From: Phycisphaera sp.
Lineage (GTDB): Bacteria; Planctomycetota; Phycisphaerae; Phycisphaerales; Phycisphaeraceae
Length of the DNA stretch: 36,653 nucleotides
Assembly (NCBI GenBank): GCA_016125215.1
Contig: WGMF01000042.1
Span: 1-36,653 of the forward strand
Direction of reading: 5' to 3'
Part shown: positions 1 through 10,167 of the stretch, one piece after another
How the letters are laid out: each line of letters opens with the position of its first letter
How positions within the stretch are numbered: the stretch's first letter is position 1
Made by a program: the position numbers and the translations under genes
The notes under the pieces: generated by a model
The model's input: only the letters and a program-made list of their open reading frames with translations
The model's database searches: none
Told to the model about the DNA's origin: nothing

Positions 1-298
1 AATTCTGCCCGGCCGATTAAAACCAATGGGCTAATCCCCATGATTGACACCCTTGACCGCGTTCCCTTGTATTTCTGCGTGTGACCAGGCTCGCGCGCTA
101 CCCGAATCATCCCCAAGCCGTCGAGAATGTCCCAATAATGATATAAAAAATTACAATATTGATATTGACAAAGCAGATTATTATGGCACACTATATTCTA
201 TCGTATTAGGTACATTCCACGGGCGGTCCGTGAATGTCGTTGAGGTTAAATCCGCTTAATTGAGATTTAGCAGTCTGTATACCAAGGAGGACAAAGCC
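1..298. other. Gene-free AT-rich leader upstream of the first PEP-CTERM gene
   Basis: I see no supportable gene here. Positions 130-205 are clearly more AT-rich than the rest of the window, as expected for a promoter region. A TTGACA box lies at 165-170 and a TATATT at 192-197, but their 21-bp spacing is too long for a standard promoter, so I do not call one. The 71-codon open frame at 44-259 has no recognisable protein character. Confidence 0.5.
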
Positions 299-1006
299 AT
301 GACACATTACAGAACTCTCGCAGCCGTCATCACAGGAACGGCTTTGATCGCGGGTGTCACGACAGCCGCAAACGCAGGCGTGATCACCGTTTCGACCAGC
401 GCCCCGACGGTCGATGGGGCCGACGTGGCCAACCTTGTCTCCCCGTCCGGCTCGACGTTGATCTACGGCGACCGTCCCGTCCAAGGCCAGACCTTCACCA
501 CCAGTGCCGCCGCGGCCCAACAACTCGTCTCATTGACCGTCATGATTTCTGAAGGTACGGGATTGGTGTTTGACGGATGGAAAGACTATCGCATCCGATT
601 CGGCACCCCTGATTCACCGCTGACCACGCTGGCTCCGACCATCAACGAAGTCGTGCGATATAACCCCGATCTCGACGTCAGCACGCAGTATTACTTCACC
701 TTTACCTTCGACACCCCGATCGCACTGGCTGCCAGTACCGTCTATATGTTCGACGTGGGCGTGAACGGTTCCCAGGAAGGTTGGGGGAACGGCATTCCGA
801 GCATCTATCAATCCGGCAACACCTACGCTGGCGGCACTAGAACCCAGGGCGCCAAAACCACGTTGGCCGCCTCGGACTATGGCGTCAGCGGTGCGTCCGG
901 CAACGACCTGATCTTCCACGCTGACATCGCCATCATCCCCGAGCCGGCCTCCGTTGCCCTGCTTGCCCTCGGCTCGACGATGCTCCTGCCACGCCGACGA
1001 AAGTGA
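299..1006 (+). CDS. PEP-CTERM sorting domain protein
   Basis: Exported protein of 235 aa that should be anchored or processed by an exosortase; its extracellular role is unknown. The ATG at 299 is preceded by a near-perfect Shine-Dalgarno AAGGAGG (284-290, 8-bp spacing), which favours it over the in-frame TTG at 260. The N-terminus has a signal peptide ending near TTAANAG. The C-terminus has the full sorting signal: PEP motif, a short hydrophobic helix, then the basic tail PRRRK. The middle is rich in Thr, Ser, Ala and Tyr and predicted to be beta-rich, with no named domain I recognise. A hairpin with a T-tract follows the stop. No exosortase (EpsH/XrtA-like) gene is in the window, so the enzyme must be elsewhere. 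The PEP-CTERM call is secure; the function is not known. Confidence 0.9.
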   Translation: MTHYRTLAAVITGTALIAGVTTAANAGVITVSTSAPTVDGADVANLVSPSGSTLIYGDRPVQGQTFTTSAAAAQQLVSLTVMISEGTGLVFDGWKDYRIRFGTPDSPLTTLAPTINEVVRYNPDLDVSTQYYFTFTFDTPIALAASTVYMFDVGVNGSQEGWGNGIPSIYQSGNTYAGGTRTQGAKTTLAASDYGVSGASGNDLIFHADIAIIPEPASVALLALGSTMLLPRRRK

Positions 1007-1100
1007 CTGCAACCCGAGCCTTCTGGATCGGTCGGGAAAATCACAGCCGGGTAAAGGCCCGGATGAATGAACTTGACAGACACACCTGAATCTCCTCCAA

Positions 1101-1135
1101 CGGCTGTGCGGGCTAAAGTACCACGCAGCCGTTTT
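1101..1135 (+). terminator. Rho-independent terminator after the PEP-CTERM gene
   Basis: CGGCTG (1101-1106) pairs with CAGCCG (1126-1131) with an imperfect inner stem, followed directly by TTTTA. It sits about 95 bp after the stop of the upstream gene and before the start of the next gene. Confidence 0.55.
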
Positions 1136-1186
1136 ACGGTTCAGAGGGGTCTACAGACTCGGCATCGCAGCATAGAATCACCAGAC

Positions 1187-2119
1187 ATGGATGCATTGCA
1201 CCCACGACGCGTCTACCGGCTCAGAACCCCAAACGGGTTCACCCTGCTTGAACTTCTGGTGGTGGTGACGATTATCGTCCTCCTGATCGCGCTGCTGTTG
1301 CCCGCGTTACAAGCCGCTCGCTTTGCAGCCAACCACGCGGCGTGCGGAAGCAACCTGCGTCAGATCGCCATTGCCTCGATCACCTACACCCTCGACCACA
1401 ACAAACGCTACCCCATCGGAAACACCCGCCCGGGAATCGAGACCTACACCCCGGTCAGGCACCAGTCGTGGACGTTGCCCGGTGGTGCGGACGTATCGGG
1501 CAACACGATGTTCTACCGTTCGTACAACGCCTTTGCCGGTTATTTCTCCGCCGGGAAATACGGCGATTACCGGGACCTGGGTTTTCGTGCGTCGGGGACA
1601 TGGACCTGCCCGCAGGGGCTGCGCGAGGTGGATCGCAACCATTCCATGCCTTACTCCTACTACCCGGGCATGGCCATCGCACATACCTATTGGGACACCC
1701 CCGCGGATCAGTACAACCCGCAAAGCCCCAACAACAGGCTGTTGGCAAAATACACGTTGCTGAAGCTGCAGGACCCCTACGCATTCAGGCATTTCGGCAG
1801 TGGCGGTCAGTGGGTGCTCTACGACGTGCCGGCCCCAATTGCATCGGACCACTTCCAAGGCACCAACGGCTCGGTCACCAGCGCCCACATGATGGGGGGT
1901 GATCGTATCGCGGCCGGTGGACCATCAGGCGTGGGCACGACGACGGGTGTCGGTTCAGCCAACTTCGTCCTGAGCGACGGCAGCGTCAAGCGGTGGGACA
2001 ACGCGACCGCGTCGAACCTGGCCACCACAACCTATTACCGTGGAAACCTGGGCAACGGACAGGACTACCATCGCTTTCCAAGAGACTGGTCCAGTTACTA
2101 CGGCCCTTTGAGTTACTGA
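1187..2119 (+). CDS. Pseudopilin-like protein, prepilin-type N-terminal methylation motif (DUF1559 style)
   Basis: Protein of 310 aa with a type IV pilin/type II secretion prepilin signal: a short basic leader, then [11 protein letters not shown] with the expected cleavage after Gly and a Glu at position +5, followed by a hydrophobic helix through IALLLPAL. The C-terminal part carries the H-X(n)-DG feature of the planctomycete family, ending in [10 protein letters not shown]. The family is hugely expanded in Planctomycetota, with mostly unknown individual roles; members are presumed pseudopilins or surface proteins exported by a type II-like system. I chose ATG 1187 because it puts 17 residues before the GFTLLE motif; the in-frame codon at 1067 would give an unusually long leader. 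The Shine-Dalgarno is weak. The gene is convergent with the next one, 17 bp apart. Confidence 0.85.
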   Translation: MDALHPRRVYRLRTPNGFTLLELLVVVTIIVLLIALLLPALQAARFAANHAACGSNLRQIAIASITYTLDHNKRYPIGNTRPGIETYTPVRHQSWTLPGGADVSGNTMFYRSYNAFAGYFSAGKYGDYRDLGFRASGTWTCPQGLREVDRNHSMPYSYYPGMAIAHTYWDTPADQYNPQSPNNRLLAKYTLLKLQDPYAFRHFGSGGQWVLYDVPAPIASDHFQGTNGSVTSAHMMGGDRIAAGGPSGVGTTTGVGSANFVLSDGSVKRWDNATASNLATTTYYRGNLGNGQDYHRFPRDWSSYYGPLSY

Positions 2120-2136
2120 CCCGCGTTGTTCGTATT

Positions 2137-2985
2137 TCAACTCTGACGGATATGTTCGACGATCCGGTCGAAGTGGTCAGCCACGCCCTTGTAGACGCGC
2201 TGCCGAAGCCACATGGATTCGAGCGCCGCCGCGAGGCTTGCGCGTTGCGTGGAGCTGAGCGTCACCAGGTCGTGCAGTGTCAGGCGGATGATGAAAAGGG
2301 CGGCACGCACACGGGGGAAGCCGACGATGATTTGCCGTTCGTGACGGACGACGACGCGGGGCGATGCGGGATCAAAGGGGGTCATGCTGGCGCGTGCGGG
2401 GTGCTTGTCGAGCTGGTCATCGAACTGCAAGCCCCAGACGGCCCGCTCCATCGCGGGCTTTTCGATCATCATCTTGACGATGGACGCCCCCGCGAGATTG
2501 AGCTTTTCCATCCCCGGCACCGGCGCGTGGACCTGGGCAAAACTCCGCCCGATCTTCCCTTCCGGGGCTTGCGGGGCTTGCGGGGCTTCCTGGGGTTCCG
2601 GGGCTTGCGGGGCTTCCTGGGGTTCCGGGGGCCAGCCGCTGGGAAGTCGCACATCGAGCATGGCTACCCAGTCACGGTCGTTTTCCAAACAAACAATTGC
2701 CAGGTCCTCCGCGATCTGTCCGCCGAGTGACTCGAACGTGCCGGTGTGGTATTGCTCCGCAAGTTGCAGGCCGTACGCCTTGCCGACTTCGCTGCGCACG
2801 AACGACCAGACATGTTGTAAGACTTCCGTCGAGCAATCGTGGTAAAGCGTCGTGGCACGACTTGCCGACTTGGCAACGCGGTAACGCTCAAGCTCCCCGT
2901 CACGCACAAACGCCGGCCCGTCAAGCGCCCGAACTCCCATCGCGGTCTCGTAACGCCCGGACTCGAAGGGGAAATGCCTCGGCAT
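2137..2985 (-). CDS. DUF3445 / heme-dependent oxidative N-demethylase-like protein
   Basis: Protein of 282 aa resembling the DUF3445 family. The characterised members are heme-dependent oxidative N-demethylases acting on small methylamines. Matching elements in order: FPFE..RYETAMGVRALD at the N-terminus; QIAEDLAIVCLE; RLPSGWPPE; a KIGRSFAQVHAPVP segment; ERAVWGLQFDD; and VRHERQIIVGFPR with a following FIIRLTL, where the family has R.ERQ...LP..GA..FTIR. ATG 2985 is preferred because it begins just before the conserved FPFE; upstream codons run into repeat DNA. Odd point: between the SGWPPE and KIGRSF blocks lies an EPQEAPQAP repeat encoded by a 27-bp tandem DNA repeat (2572-2625), placed in what should be a surface loop. 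The substrate is not predictable. The family call rests on motif resemblance from memory. Confidence 0.72.
   Translation of the reverse strand: MPRHFPFESGRYETAMGVRALDGPAFVRDGELERYRVAKSASRATTLYHDCSTEVLQHVWSFVRSEVGKAYGLQLAEQYHTGTFESLGGQIAEDLAIVCLENDRDWVAMLDVRLPSGWPPEPQEAPQAPEPQEAPQAPQAPEGKIGRSFAQVHAPVPGMEKLNLAGASIVKMMIEKPAMERAVWGLQFDDQLDKHPARASMTPFDPASPRVVVRHERQIIVGFPRVRAALFIIRLTLHDLVTLSSTQRASLAAALESMWLRQRVYKGVADHFDRIVEHIRQS
2572..2625. repeat. 27-bp tandem repeat, two perfect copies, inside the DUF3445 gene
   Basis: Copies at 2572-2598 and 2599-2625 are identical, and a partial unit (CGGGGCTTG) precedes them. On the coding strand they give a Gln/Ala/Pro/Glu repeat of 9 residues. The length is a multiple of three, so the frame is kept. 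Confidence 0.9.
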
Positions 2986-3076
2986 CAACCTATGGTGTGT
3001 CGCGTAGCTGCGGGGGTCAAGTCTGCGCAGCCCACCCCACACACGCACGCCGGGTGCTACTGGAGGATTTCGCCGG

Positions 3077-3148
3077 GTGCCACTGGCGGCTTGTCCGCCA
3101 GTGCTTGAAACGCACCGTTTTCACTGGCGGGCGAGCCGCCAGTGGCAC
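3077..3148. repeat. REP/BIME-like palindromic element, copy 1
   Basis: Two hairpins, CACTGGCGG (3081-3089)/CCGCCAGTG (3095-3103) and CACTGGCGG (3122-3130)/CCGCCAGTG (3136-3144). They are arranged head to head so that the whole 72-bp unit is itself an imperfect inverted repeat bounded by GTGCC and GGCAC. A near-identical unit lies at 4206-4279, so the secreted-protein gene between them is bracketed by direct copies. Confidence 0.9.
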
Positions 3149-3173
3149 ACAAACATTTTGTAAGAATACACTC

Positions 3174-4190
3174 CTACTGCCTCTGGGGTTCGGGGTGGGT
3201 GTCGGTGTAGACCGGGCCGGTGTCGACGACCTCGAAGTCTTGGCCTTTGACGTGATTGAGCCAGTGCAGGTTGTCAGCGTTCCAGCGGTTGTCGGGACAG
3301 CCGGTGATGAACCAGTCGCTGCCGTTGTCAGCGAGCATCAGGCCGTATTTCTTCAAGCCTTCGAGGATGACGCGCACCTCCGGGGGGGCTTGTGTGGTGT
3401 CGAAGTCGGCCCGGAGGCGGACGCGCATGCCCATCGGGGGGAGGTTTTCATCGCGTGATCGGCTGGCAAAGTGCGTGGCGGGGTGGATGTAGCCGCGCTG
3501 GGTCATGCGACAGGAAAAACGCAGCGCGTGGCGCAGCTCGCCCTTCTCCACGATCTCGTCGTATCTTGCAAGGCCGGGGAAGATCGGCAGACCCGCGGCG
3601 TCGGCGCTGGTCCATCGTGGCGGGCGCAGGGTGTTGCTCGTGAGGTCCCACACCGCGCCCGAGCCGGCGGTCCAGCCATCGGGGGTCTTGATGGCCTGGT
3701 ATAGCTCGTAGAGTTTTTTGTGGTCGTAGTCGATCATGAGGATGTGGCGGTCGCTGTCGAGCGGGGCGTCGGGGCCAAGCTCGATGGGCGGGTCGGGCGG
3801 GATCGGGTAGGCGACGCGGTCGGTCTCGTCGGGGTAGGTCCAGTGGGTGATGGTGATTTTCGTTTGGTCACCGGGGACAAGCGCATAGGGGATGCCGATC
3901 GGGTGGCCGTTCCACGGTGGGCCGAAGTCTGGGTGCAGACCTTTGTCCAGACCGATCGTGGATAACCATTGATTAGACTTAGGATGTACGGGCAGGCGTG
4001 AGATGTCGGTGTTCCACGCGTTGTCGGGCGGGAAGATCGCAAGAGGCCCGCGCGGGGTTTGGATCGTGGGCGCGGTCGTCGCCGGCTCCTGGCCTTGCGT
4101 CACACCGACCGCGGGACCGCACGCATAGCCGACGGCCATCATCCACAACGTCACACGCCACGACAGACGGAGAACGTACATACACTTCAT
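3174..4190 (-). CDS. Secreted conserved protein of unknown function
   Basis: Protein of 338 aa with a signal peptide (basic start, hydrophobic stretch, cleavage near AVGVTQGQ), then a single globular region. Recognisable blocks are PPDNAWNTDIS, PVHPKSNQW, LHPDFGPPWNG.PIGIPY, YPIPPDPPIE, GSGAVWDLTSN, WTSADAAGLPIFPGLARYDE, ALRFSC..TQRGYIHPATH, PPMGMRVRLRADFD and YGLMLADNGSDWFITG. I recall such secreted proteins from several phyla without an assigned function, so I give none; no catalytic motif is evident. ATG 4190 is chosen because it has GAGG upstream; the earlier in-frame start at 4238 would translate the palindromic repeat 4206-4279 into the spurious peptide HWRASRQWH. The gene sits between two direct copies of a REP-like element. 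Confidence 0.75.
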   Translation of the reverse strand: MKCMYVLRLSWRVTLWMMAVGYACGPAVGVTQGQEPATTAPTIQTPRGPLAIFPPDNAWNTDISRLPVHPKSNQWLSTIGLDKGLHPDFGPPWNGHPIGIPYALVPGDQTKITITHWTYPDETDRVAYPIPPDPPIELGPDAPLDSDRHILMIDYDHKKLYELYQAIKTPDGWTAGSGAVWDLTSNTLRPPRWTSADAAGLPIFPGLARYDEIVEKGELRHALRFSCRMTQRGYIHPATHFASRSRDENLPPMGMRVRLRADFDTTQAPPEVRVILEGLKKYGLMLADNGSDWFITGCPDNRWNADNLHWLNHVKGQDFEVVDTGPVYTDTHPEPQRQ

Positions 4191-4205
4191 GATGAACCTC
4201 GCGGG

Positions 4206-4279
4206 GTGCCACTGGCGGCTTGCCCGCCAGTGCTTCAAACGTAAGGCATTTTCACTGGCGGGCGAGCCGTCAGTGGCAC
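4206..4279. repeat. REP/BIME-like palindromic element, copy 2
   Basis: Same structure and orientation as 3077-3148: hairpins CACTGGCGG (4210-4218)/CCGCCAGTG (4224-4232) and CACTGGCGG (4253-4261)/CCGTCAGTG (4267-4275), bounded by GTGCC and GGCAC. The spacer between hairpins differs slightly from copy 1. It lies between the CDF gene stop and the secreted-protein start. Confidence 0.9.
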
Positions 4280-4307
4280 ACGGACTCTGTCCATATCGGC
4301 ATGCGTT

Positions 4308-5240
4308 TCAATCCTTGTCCTCTGCCTGTGGATTGGATTCTGCAGCCCCCGGCCCGAAGGGTTCGACGTGCGCCGTCGCGTTGGCCTGGCCGAGCAGCGT
4401 TTCGATTCGGCCCTCGATCCGGCTGGCCAGAGCGTGCGAGTCGCGTACGTTCATGTCTGGGTCGACCTGGATGTGCATGTCGACCCAATGGAACGAGCCG
4501 CTGTGGCGGTGGCGGACTTTGTGGTAAGCCTTGATCGAGCCTGACGAGACTTCCTCGTCGAGGATGGTGCGGATGGCCTTGTCGTCGGCGGTGTCCTGTT
4601 TGTCCATGAGGCCACCGATCGAGTGCCAGAGCAGCCGCCAGCTTGTGAAGAGGATCAGCGCGGACATGAAGATCGCCACGAGCGGGTCGAGCCAGCTCTT
4701 GCCGGTCCACTGCACGAGGACGAGGCCGGCTAAAACACCGAGCGTCGAGAAGGCGTCGGTGAAGAGGTGCTTGGCGTCGGCGAGGATGGTGGCGTTGTCG
4801 AACTTTTTGCCCATGACGTGGACGTAGATCGCCAGTCCGAGCGTGAGCAACGCGATGCCGGCCATGCAATACGAACCGAGCTCGAGGCGGTCCTGCGGGT
4901 AGTGGCCGGTGACAAGTCGGCGGGTGGCCTCGAAGGCAATGACGACGCCGGCGATGAGGATCATCCATCCTTCAAGACCCACAGCCATGAACTCGACCTT
5001 GCCGTGGCCGTAGGGGTGGTCGCGGTCGGCGGGGCGGTTGGCCAGGTGGATGGAGTAAAGCATCATCCCGGCGGCGGCGACGTTGATGATCGACTCGAGC
5101 GCGTCGCTGAGCACCGCGGCCGAATCGGTGAGGATGAAGACGCCGGCCTTGAGCAGCATGACCCCGAGGCCCGCGATGAGCGTATTGCGTGCGACCTTCT
5201 TGATCTGCGGCAGTTGCGGGTGGGCCTGCGGCTCGGGCAT
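4308..5240 (-). CDS. Cation diffusion facilitator (CDF) family metal efflux transporter
   Basis: Inner-membrane protein of 310 aa that should export a divalent metal (Zn, Fe, Co, Ni or Mn) by proton antiport. Six membrane helices occupy about residues 18-210, with a cytoplasmic metallochaperone-like ferredoxin fold at the C-terminus (about 215-300) containing HRHSGSFHWVDMHIQVDP. Family motifs: LSDALESIIN in helix 2, HPYGHGKVE in the loop after it, and ADAKHLFTDAFSTLG in helix 5 (the H..TD metal ligands). Helix 2 has E and N where zinc-specific members have H/D and D; this DALESxxN form is shared by a common CDF subgroup, so metal choice is uncertain. The start lies 12 bp after the purC stop, consistent with a pheS-purC-CDF transcript. 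Family call secure, substrate open. Confidence 0.92.
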   Translation of the reverse strand: MPEPQAHPQLPQIKKVARNTLIAGLGVMLLKAGVFILTDSAAVLSDALESIINVAAAGMMLYSIHLANRPADRDHPYGHGKVEFMAVGLEGWMILIAGVVIAFEATRRLVTGHYPQDRLELGSYCMAGIALLTLGLAIYVHVMGKKFDNATILADAKHLFTDAFSTLGVLAGLVLVQWTGKSWLDPLVAIFMSALILFTSWRLLWHSIGGLMDKQDTADDKAIRTILDEEVSSGSIKAYHKVRHRHSGSFHWVDMHIQVDPDMNVRDSHALASRIEGRIETLLGQANATAHVEPFGPGAAESNPQAEDKD

Positions 5241-5252
5241 GGGACCATCGTA

Positions 5253-6194
5253 TCACGCCTGCGTGAGCAGACGGTATGCGTCGAGGTAGCGTTTGAGCGT
5301 CTGTTGCACGACCTCGGCGGGAAGCTCGGGGCCGGGCGGGCTTTTGGCCCACTTGCCCTGAGCGACGAGGCCTTCGAGATAGTTGCGGACGTATTGCTTG
5401 TCGAAGGCGTGCTGGTCTCGTCCGGGTTCGTATTGGTCGGCCGGCCAGAAGCGTGAGCTATCCGGTGTGAGTACTTCGTCGATCAGGATGGGGTCAGATG
5501 AACCACCGACGGGCAGCCCGAACTCGAACTTCGTGTCCGCGACGATGATGCCCCGCGTCGCGGCGTAGTCGTGCGCCATCGTGTAGATCGCAATCGACCA
5601 GTCATGCAATTTCGTCATCAGGTCACGCCCGACAATCTCACACGCACGCTCGAAGTCGATGTTTTCATCGTGCCCGGATGCCGCCTTGGTCGCCGGGGTG
5701 AAGATCGGCCCCCCCGGAAGTTTTTCAGACTGGCGTAAGCCGGATGGGAGTTTCACGCCGCACACGCTCTGGGTCTTTTGGTATTCCTTCCAGCCCGAGC
5801 CGGCCAGGTAGCCCCGCACCACGCATTCGATGGGGACGACCCGCGTCTTCACGCCGACCATCACGCGGTCTTTGAGCATGGCACGTTGTTCGTCGCTCAG
5901 CCCCGCGACATGCGTCGCGTCGATGGCCATCAAGTGGTGCTTGAAGAAGTGCCCGAGTTTCTTGCCGATCATCTCGAACCAGAACCGGGACACCTGCGTG
6001 AGGATTTTCCCCTTGCCCGGCACCGGCGTGGGCATCACCACGTCGAACGCGCTCAAGCGATCCGTCGCCACCAGCACCACAACCTCACGCCCGTCGTCGA
6101 GCTTGGCGTCGTAGACATCGCGCACCTTGCCCTGCCTGCGGTTGGCAAGGGGCAGGTCGGTCCGCATCACGCTCTGTTCGTTTTGCATGCTCAT
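5253..6194 (-). CDS. purC: Phosphoribosylaminoimidazole-succinocarboxamide (SAICAR) synthase
   Basis: Cytoplasmic enzyme of 313 aa joining CAIR and aspartate with ATP to make SAICAR in de novo purine synthesis. Visible blocks: RRQGKVRDVYD near the N-terminus (nucleotide loop), DRLSAFDVVMP, GKGKILTQVSRFWFE, ECVVRGYLAGSGWKEYQ, SEKLPGGPIFTPATKA and LIDEVLTPDSSRFWP. The length and block order are those of the long, yeast-like/actinobacterial form (about 300 aa) rather than the short E. coli form (about 237 aa). ATG 6194 begins 5 bp after the pheS stop; ATG 6188 is an alternative start two codons in. One copy of the recurring CCCCCGGAAG motif (5711-5720) falls exactly on the conserved KLPGG segment, where it is functionally constrained. 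Confidence 0.95.
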   Translation of the reverse strand: MSMQNEQSVMRTDLPLANRRQGKVRDVYDAKLDDGREVVVLVATDRLSAFDVVMPTPVPGKGKILTQVSRFWFEMIGKKLGHFFKHHLMAIDATHVAGLSDEQRAMLKDRVMVGVKTRVVPIECVVRGYLAGSGWKEYQKTQSVCGVKLPSGLRQSEKLPGGPIFTPATKAASGHDENIDFERACEIVGRDLMTKLHDWSIAIYTMAHDYAATRGIIVADTKFEFGLPVGGSSDPILIDEVLTPDSSRFWPADQYEPGRDQHAFDKQYVRNYLEGLVAQGKWAKSPPGPELPAEVVQQTLKRYLDAYRLLTQA

Positions 6195-6199
6195 GGTTT

Positions 6200-7246
6200 T
6201 TAGAACTGCCGGAGGAATCGCACGTCGTTCTCGAACAGCCAGCGGATGTCGCCTATGCCGTACTTGCGCATCGCCAGGCGTTCGATGCCCAGGCCAAACG
6301 CAAAGCCGGTCCACTCTTCGGGGTCGTAACCGACCGCTTTGAAGACATTGGGATCGACCATGCCGCAGCCGCCGATCTCCATCCAGCGCATCTGGCCCTG
6401 CAGCTCGATCTTGACTTCAAGCTCCGCGCTAGGCTCGGTAAAGGGGAAAAAGCTCGGGCGCAATCTTACGTCGGCCTCCGGGCCGAACATCGCGTGGGCG
6501 AACTGGATGAGCGTCGTCTTCAGGTCGACCATGCTCACCTTGCGGTCGACGTAAAGGCCCTCGACCTGGTGGAACATCGAGTAGTGCGTGGCGTCGTGGG
6601 CGTCGGGGCGGTAAACCCGGCCCATCGCCACCACGCGCACCGGGGGTTGGGTCTTCTCCATCACACGGACCTGGATCGTCGAGGTCTGCGAACGTAACAA
6701 GTGATTAGAGTCGAGATAGAAATTATCGAGCGGGTCACGCGCGGGGTGCTCGGGGGGGATGTTCAGAGCAACGAAGTTGTGCCTCTCGTCCTCGACCTCC
6801 GGCCCGGTGGCCACGTCAAAGCCCATGCGCCCGAAGACCTCGACGAGTTCATCGATGGTCTGCGTGATGATGTGTTCCCGCCCAAGACGCGGCGGCAACC
6901 CCGGCTCGGTAATATCCACCCCCGGAAGTTGTTCCCCCGGAAGTCGCCCCCCCGGAATTTTCCCTTGGGCATTCGGTGTCGATACCGAGGGTTTCCCGTC
7001 CGATCCCGTCATGTTGGCCTTTTTGTCCTCGAACGCCGCTTCGAGCTTCTGACGCAGTGCATTGGCCCCCTGCCCGAACGCGGGCTTCTGCACCCCGGGC
7101 ACGTCCTTGAGCAGGCCCATGAGCGTCTTCACCGCGCCCTTCGAGCCGAGGTACTTGATGCGGAAAGCCTCAAGCCCGGCGGCGTCCTGGACCTGCGCCA
7201 GGTCGGCCTGCGACTCGCGGTCGAGTTGTTCGATGCGTTCAAGCAT
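6200..7246 (-). CDS. pheS: Phenylalanine--tRNA ligase alpha subunit
   Basis: Catalytic alpha subunit, 348 aa, of the class II (alpha-beta)2 synthetase that charges tRNA-Phe. An N-terminal coiled coil covers about residues 1-85, followed by the catalytic core with TQTIDELVEVFGRMGF, GPEVEDERHNF, motif 2 around RVVAMGRVYRPDAHDATH, FHQVEGLYVD, SFFPFTEPSAE and the motif 3 region GFAFGLGIERLAMRKYGI. ATG 7246 gives the normal coiled-coil start; upstream codons read through a dyad repeat. Odd: between the coiled coil and the core, where family members have a short linker ending in DVTLPG-like sequence, there is an extra Pro/Gly-rich segment (IPGGRLPGEQLPG) encoded by three tandem copies of the CCCCCGGAA motif (6919-6958). 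The pheT partner is not in the window. Confidence 0.95.
   Translation of the reverse strand: MLERIEQLDRESQADLAQVQDAAGLEAFRIKYLGSKGAVKTLMGLLKDVPGVQKPAFGQGANALRQKLEAAFEDKKANMTGSDGKPSVSTPNAQGKIPGGRLPGEQLPGVDITEPGLPPRLGREHIITQTIDELVEVFGRMGFDVATGPEVEDERHNFVALNIPPEHPARDPLDNFYLDSNHLLRSQTSTIQVRVMEKTQPPVRVVAMGRVYRPDAHDATHYSMFHQVEGLYVDRKVSMVDLKTTLIQFAHAMFGPEADVRLRPSFFPFTEPSAELEVKIELQGQMRWMEIGGCGMVDPNVFKAVGYDPEEWTGFAFGLGIERLAMRKYGIGDIRWLFENDVRFLRQF
6919..6958. repeat. Three clustered CCCCCGGAA motifs in the pheS linker
   Basis: CCCCCGGAAG at 6919-6928, CCCCCGGAAGT at 6934-6944 and CCCCCGGAAT at 6949-6958, spaced 15 bp start to start and so in one reading frame. They encode the repeated (L/I)PG of the PheS linker. 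Confidence 0.85.
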
Positions 7247-7280
7247 GGGCAAAACAGCATACCCGGTGCGTGGAAATTGA

Positions 7281-7364
7281 ACCACCGAGACGCCGAGGAC
7301 ACCGAGGACACCGAGAAGAAGTGCCGGCCCTTGCCTTTCTCGGTGATCTCGGTGTCTCGGTGGT
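7281..7364. repeat. Intergenic dyad of period-9 CCGAG repeats between clpB and pheS
   Basis: The left arm 7281-7317 is ACCACCGAGAC followed by ACCGAGGAC-type units; the right arm 7336-7364 is its inverse complement with one unit fewer. It would form a long hairpin in the transcript between clpB and pheS. It could act as terminator, attenuator or RNA-processing site; no T-tract follows. Related dyads with other cores lie at 13911, 28327 and 30699. Confidence 0.8.
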
Positions 7365-7401
7365 GATGTCCTTTTGATGATTCTACGGATCATCGCCGGA
7401 G

Positions 7402-10044
<2,643 letters not shown>

Positions 10045-10167
10045 GCCAATACCACGGCAATCCGTGTACCCTACAGGGTGTTGTGAATAATAGACTTACG
10101 ACATGATCGGCTGTCGATTTGGCAGATAGCGCGGTGTGGGCTGCTTAAAGCTACGCCGGGTCGTAGA

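Noticed and set aside
4206-4238. Peptide HWRASRQWH at the start of the extended secreted-protein frame (also seen in frames at 35356-35829 and 35789-36223)
   Set aside because: It is the palindromic REP-like DNA read in one frame; the real gene has a good start and Shine-Dalgarno downstream.
10045-10167. Heat-shock operator (CIRCE) upstream of clpB
   Set aside because: The TTAGCACTC-N9-GAGTGCTAA dyad is absent here and also upstream of the dnaJ-like gene; only a short ACCCTGTAGGGT palindrome is seen.
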